DNA of 64,000 bases from Natronomonas gomsonensis (GTDB taxonomy: Archaea; Halobacteriota; Halobacteria; Halobacteriales; Haloarculaceae). The notes beneath the pieces are model-generated. The model searched no databases. It saw only the letters and a list, made by a program, of their open reading frames with translations, and was not told where the DNA came from. The stretch spans positions 2,046,001 to 2,110,000 of the forward strand of contig NZ_CP101323.1 of the NCBI RefSeq assembly GCF_024300825.1, given 5' to 3'. Each line of letters begins with the position of its first letter. Position 1 is the stretch's first letter. Shown here piece after piece: positions 61,329 to 64,000 of the stretch. A program made the position numbers and the translations under genes.

Positions 61329-62072
61329 ATGGCTGCCATTCGGACGCGCGAGTTGTCGAAACGATACGGCGACGTGGTGGCGCTGGACTCGCTGTCGCTG
61401 ACCGTCGACGACGGCGAGTGCTACGGGTTTCTCGGCCCCAACGGCGCCGGCAAGTCCACGACCATCAACATCCTGACGGGCCAACTCGTCCCCGATAGCG
61501 GCGAGGCCCGCGTCGCGGGCGTCGACCCCGTCGAGACGCCCGTCGAGGCGCGGCGACATGTCGGCATCTTACCGGAGAGCGGCCGGCCACCGTCGTTTCT
61601 GACGGTTCGTGAGTACTTCGAGTTCGCCGCGGCCACTCGCGACATCGAGGAGGCGACGCTGACCGAACGGGTCGACCGCTGGGCGGAGCGACTGGAGTTC
61701 GTCCACAAACTCGACACGCTGTGTACTGACCTCTCGCAGGGGGAGCGACAGAAGGTGCTCATCACGCAGGCGTTCCTCCACGAACCGAAGGTCGTCTTCA
61801 TCGACGAACCGCTGACGAACCTCGACCCGATTATGCAGGAACGGGTCAAGAAGTTCTTCGAGACCTACCGCGACGCCGGCAACACGCTGTTTCTGTCGAC
61901 GCACTTCGTCGAGACGGCCGCCGAGGTGTGTACGCAGGTGGGCATCCTGAACCGCGGTCGCCTGCTTGAGGAACTCCGGCCCGGTGGAATGGACGGCGAC
62001 GCACTGCTCGACCAGTTCTTCGCGTCGGTCGAAGAGGACGTACAAGAGGCGGAACTGCAACGCACGCCATGA
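61329..62072 (+). CDS. ABC transporter ATP-binding protein
   Basis: This is a 247-residue ATPase subunit of the ABC-2/CcmA-like exporter class. Walker A is GPNGAGKST, the signature is LSQGERQ, Walker B is VVFIDEPLTNLDP, and the switch histidine is in STHFVETA. Its stop overlaps the ATG of the permease gene (ATGA), so the two are translationally coupled and form an exporter. The substrate is unknown; such pairs often export lipids, peptides or antibiotics. Confidence 0.93.
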   Translation: MAAIRTRELSKRYGDVVALDSLSLTVDDGECYGFLGPNGAGKSTTINILTGQLVPDSGEARVAGVDPVETPVEARRHVGILPESGRPPSFLTVREYFEFAAATRDIEEATLTERVDRWAERLEFVHKLDTLCTDLSQGERQKVLITQAFLHEPKVVFIDEPLTNLDPIMQERVKKFFETYRDAGNTLFLSTHFVETAAEVCTQVGILNRGRLLEELRPGGMDGDALLDQFFASVEEDVQEAELQRTP

Positions 62073-63496
62073 CGCTGTCGACCACCTATCTGCTCCGAGT
62101 GATGGCCAGAGAGGAGTTCCGCCTCCACGGCCGAATGTTCGGCGGGAAGCGCTTCGCGATGTTTCCCGTCTTCGTCGCCACGGTCGCCGGCGGCACGGCC
62201 GCGTTTTTCGCGCTCGCCAACGCCGACACCGGCCTGCTCATCGCCGGCCTTCATCTGGTCGTCGCCACCCTCGGCCTGCAGGTCGGCACCGTCGGATTGG
62301 TGGGGCGGGACGCTCTCGAAGACCTGCTGGGGGAGACGACGCTGCTGCTGTTTTCTGCGCGTACCCTGCCCGTTGAGCCGAAGAAACTGCTCGTCGCCTT
62401 CCTCGTGAAGGACGTGGGCTACTACGCCGTCCTCTTCCTGTTGCCGCTGACCGTCGGCTTGGTGCCGCTAGTCGTCATGGCCGACGTTCCCGCCGCTCGC
62501 CTGCCACTTTTGTTCCTCACGAGTGTCGGGATGTTCGCCCTCGGCGTGGCCGCGAGTTTCGCGCTCGTCGGCGTCCACACGCGCTCGCGGACGGCCTCCA
62601 TCGCCGTGGTCGTCGCCGTCGTCGCCGCGCTCCTCCTCGATGGCTCCCGAGCGCTCGCGGTGACCCCGTACGGCCTGCTGTCGGAAATTCGGCCGCTGAC
62701 CGTCGCCGGGAGTCTGCTTTTGCCCGTCTTCCTCGGCGTCGTCGGCGTCGTCGCCTTCCGGTTCGACCGCCGGACGCCCTCCCGGACGGCCGCCAACCGC
62801 TTCGGGTGGCTCCACCGGAAGCTGGGGGCCGCGGACGAACAGGGACTGCTTGCCAAATCGCTGCTCGACGTGGTGCGTTCCTCCGGTGGCCTCTGGAAGG
62901 TCGTCTTCTCGCAGGGGTTGGTCTTCGCCGTCCTCGCGGTCCTCTTGGCGTTCCTGCCCGACGTGGTTCCGGTCCGGCCGGAACCGGGCCTCACCATCGC
63001 CGCCGTCCTCGCGCTGGGTTCGTTTACCACCTACAACTGGCTCTGTCAGTTCGACGATACGGCCTTTTACCTCCGGCATCCCGTCTCGCTGTCGGCGGTG
63101 TTCCGGGCGAAGCTGCTCGGGTTCTGTCTGCTCGCGTTGCCCTCGGGGTTGGCTTTCCTCGTGCTGGGCGCGGTCGTCTTCGGCACCGGGACGATGGCCG
63201 TCGGCATCGCCGTCTTCGCGCCGCTGTGTCTGTACGTCTTCGGCGTGACGGCGTACGTGGCCGGCCTCGAACCGACAGAGTTGCTCTTCGACACGCCCGT
63301 CTTCGCCGGGTTCACGGTAGCGATGATGGTCGTCCTTATCCCGCTGGTGGTCGCCGCCATCGCCTTCACGCTGTATCCGACCGGTCTCGCGCTCGGGAGC
63401 GTCGGCTACGCGTCGCTGTCCGGACTCGCGGGACTCGGCCTGTATCGGCGGGCCGGAACGAGGTGGGAAGGGCGGGCGCTGGACGGAACGGACTGA
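62069..63496 (+). CDS. ABC transporter permease, partner of the upstream ATPase
   Basis: This is a 475-residue polytopic membrane protein with about twelve hydrophobic helices. No cytoplasmic ATPase domain is present. It begins at ATG 62069 inside the stop codon of the ATP-binding gene, which strongly indicates partnership. The two halves (about 1-230 and 265-465) are separated by a basic loop (RFGWLHRKLG). It is larger than the usual six-helix ABC-2 permease and may be an internally duplicated form. Substrate unknown. Confidence 0.83.
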   Translation: MTLSTTYLLRVMAREEFRLHGRMFGGKRFAMFPVFVATVAGGTAAFFALANADTGLLIAGLHLVVATLGLQVGTVGLVGRDALEDLLGETTLLLFSARTLPVEPKKLLVAFLVKDVGYYAVLFLLPLTVGLVPLVVMADVPAARLPLLFLTSVGMFALGVAASFALVGVHTRSRTASIAVVVAVVAALLLDGSRALAVTPYGLLSEIRPLTVAGSLLLPVFLGVVGVVAFRFDRRTPSRTAANRFGWLHRKLGAADEQGLLAKSLLDVVRSSGGLWKVVFSQGLVFAVLAVLLAFLPDVVPVRPEPGLTIAAVLALGSFTTYNWLCQFDDTAFYLRHPVSLSAVFRAKLLGFCLLALPSGLAFLVLGAVVFGTGTMAVGIAVFAPLCLYVFGVTAYVAGLEPTELLFDTPVFAGFTVAMMVVLIPLVVAAIAFTLYPTGLALGSVGYASLSGLAGLGLYRRAGTRWEGRALDGTD

Positions 63497-63578
63497 CCTA
63501 CAGCCTGTATCGACAGCCCGGGAGCAGTGAACGAGGAAGTGGTGAAAATCTAATACATTGGATTAAATTACATTATAT

Positions 63579-63989
63579 ATGGAGGAGACAAAAGAACGTG
63601 ATTCGGGGGTACTCTTCGAACGTATCATTGCCGCAGTAATCGACCTACTGGTGATGATTCCTCTGGTCGCAACGATTGCAGCAATTTTGGGCGTCGGAAC
63701 CCAATCCGAGGCCGTCTTCGTCTCGGCAGTTCTCGTCGGATATTTTTCGTACTACATCGTTCCGGAGTGGCTGTACGGTCGGACGCTGGGAAAGCAACTA
63801 CTCGGAATAATCGTCATTCGTTCGGACGGTCGAGTTCCGTCGCTCGAACAGGCCGTGCTGCGTAACCTGTTGCGAATCATCGACGGAGCGGGAGGATACC
63901 TGTTTGGACTGCTCGTAATCCTGTTCACAAACAAGAATCAACGGGTCGGCGACCTCCTCTCGGGAACGGTCGTCGTTTCTAGGGAGTGA
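63579..63989 (+). CDS. RDD-family membrane protein
   Basis: This is a 136-residue membrane protein of the RDD family. It has three hydrophobic segments, with an RxxAAxIDLL entry (ERIIAAVIDLLVMIP) in place of the strict Arg-Asp-Asp, then GRTLGKQLLGI and the closing NKNQRVGDLLSGTVVV. RDD proteins are poorly understood; some act in ion transport or osmotic responses. The gene is less GC-rich than its neighbours, and the upstream 80 bases are AT-rich with a TATA-like TCTAATAC about 23-30 bases before the ATG. It ends 11 bases from the window edge. Confidence 0.85.
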   Translation: MEETKERDSGVLFERIIAAVIDLLVMIPLVATIAAILGVGTQSEAVFVSAVLVGYFSYYIVPEWLYGRTLGKQLLGIIVIRSDGRVPSLEQAVLRNLLRIIDGAGGYLFGLLVILFTNKNQRVGDLLSGTVVVSRE

Positions 63990-64000
63990 TTACAGTTCGT

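Noticed and set aside
1-64000. CRISPR arrays, rRNA genes or insertion sequences
   Set aside because: No regularly spaced repeats, no rRNA-like conserved stretches and no transposase were recognised on reading both strands.

Overview
The window is chromosomal DNA from a halophilic archaeon (class Halobacteria). It is GC-rich and its proteins are strongly acidic. Many genes have a TATA-like element 24-33 bases upstream of the start codon, which suggests leaderless mRNAs. Gene content fits: bacterio-opsin-activator (Bat/HTH_10) regulators, a HalOD1-domain protein, CobY and CbiZ for archaeal cobamide salvage, NucS, RIO2 kinase and ribosomal protein L15e. The genus cannot be read from the sequence. 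No rRNA, intact tRNA, CRISPR array or insertion sequence was found. Most of the window is densely packed core genome; the only mobile-element gene is a tyrosine recombinase cut by the left edge.

Layout. 1-8.5 kb: integrase (5' partial), alpha/beta hydrolase, zinc-ribbon microprotein, GT87-like membrane glycosyltransferase, a REC-PAS-PAS-GAF-PAS histidine kinase, and a divergent pair (AstE/AspA-family deacylase and an M24-fold protein without its acidic metal ligands) that resembles bacterial ectoine-catabolic DoeB/DoeA. 8.5-13.1 kb: a translationally coupled cobamide-salvage operon (HAD protein, cbiB, cobS, cobY, cobD, cbiZ); cobA (16.7 kb) and cbiP (27.7 kb) are detached from it. 13.1-16.7 kb: a Bat-type regulator, a Zn/Cd-type P1B ATPase and a NikR-family repressor. 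18.0-27.5 kb: an acetate module: acs, DUF4212 subunit, SSS symporter and universal stress protein in one operon, then a large Bat regulator with an integrase-like N-terminus, then a second acs.

29-36 kb: a LipM/LplA-type enzyme, endonuclease IV, a methyltransferase, threonine synthase, an FMN-dependent 2-hydroxyacid oxidase, an RNase H-like nuclease and a DJ-1/PfpI protein. 36-41 kb: two longer gene-poor gaps, RIO2, a NarK-type nitrate/nitrite transporter with a long structured leader, and rpl15e with a hairpin-rich leader whose last stem overlaps the ribosome binding site. 41-48 kb: a SLC13/RCK_C permease, then nucS and mutS tail to tail, then a Bat-type regulator and a HalOD1 protein. 48-54.7 kb: a divalent-cation region with MgtE/SLC41 split into two half-genes, a 7TM histidine kinase, a tandem (PhoU-TrkA_C)x2 protein, a PHP protein and a microprotein coupled to CorA. 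54.8-64 kb: TSUP permease, DsbA-like oxidoreductase, peroxiredoxin, Tat-exported GH15 glucoamylase, SDR, a secreted acidic protein, an ABC exporter pair and an RDD protein.

I found no wholly new multi-gene system. The strongest leads are: the SD-overlapping hairpin leader of rpl15e; the structured leader of narK; the HAD protein built into the cobamide operon; the ectoine-catabolism-like pair; the split MgtE/PhoU-TrkA_C/CorA neighbourhood; and several perfect inverted repeats placed where operators would be.
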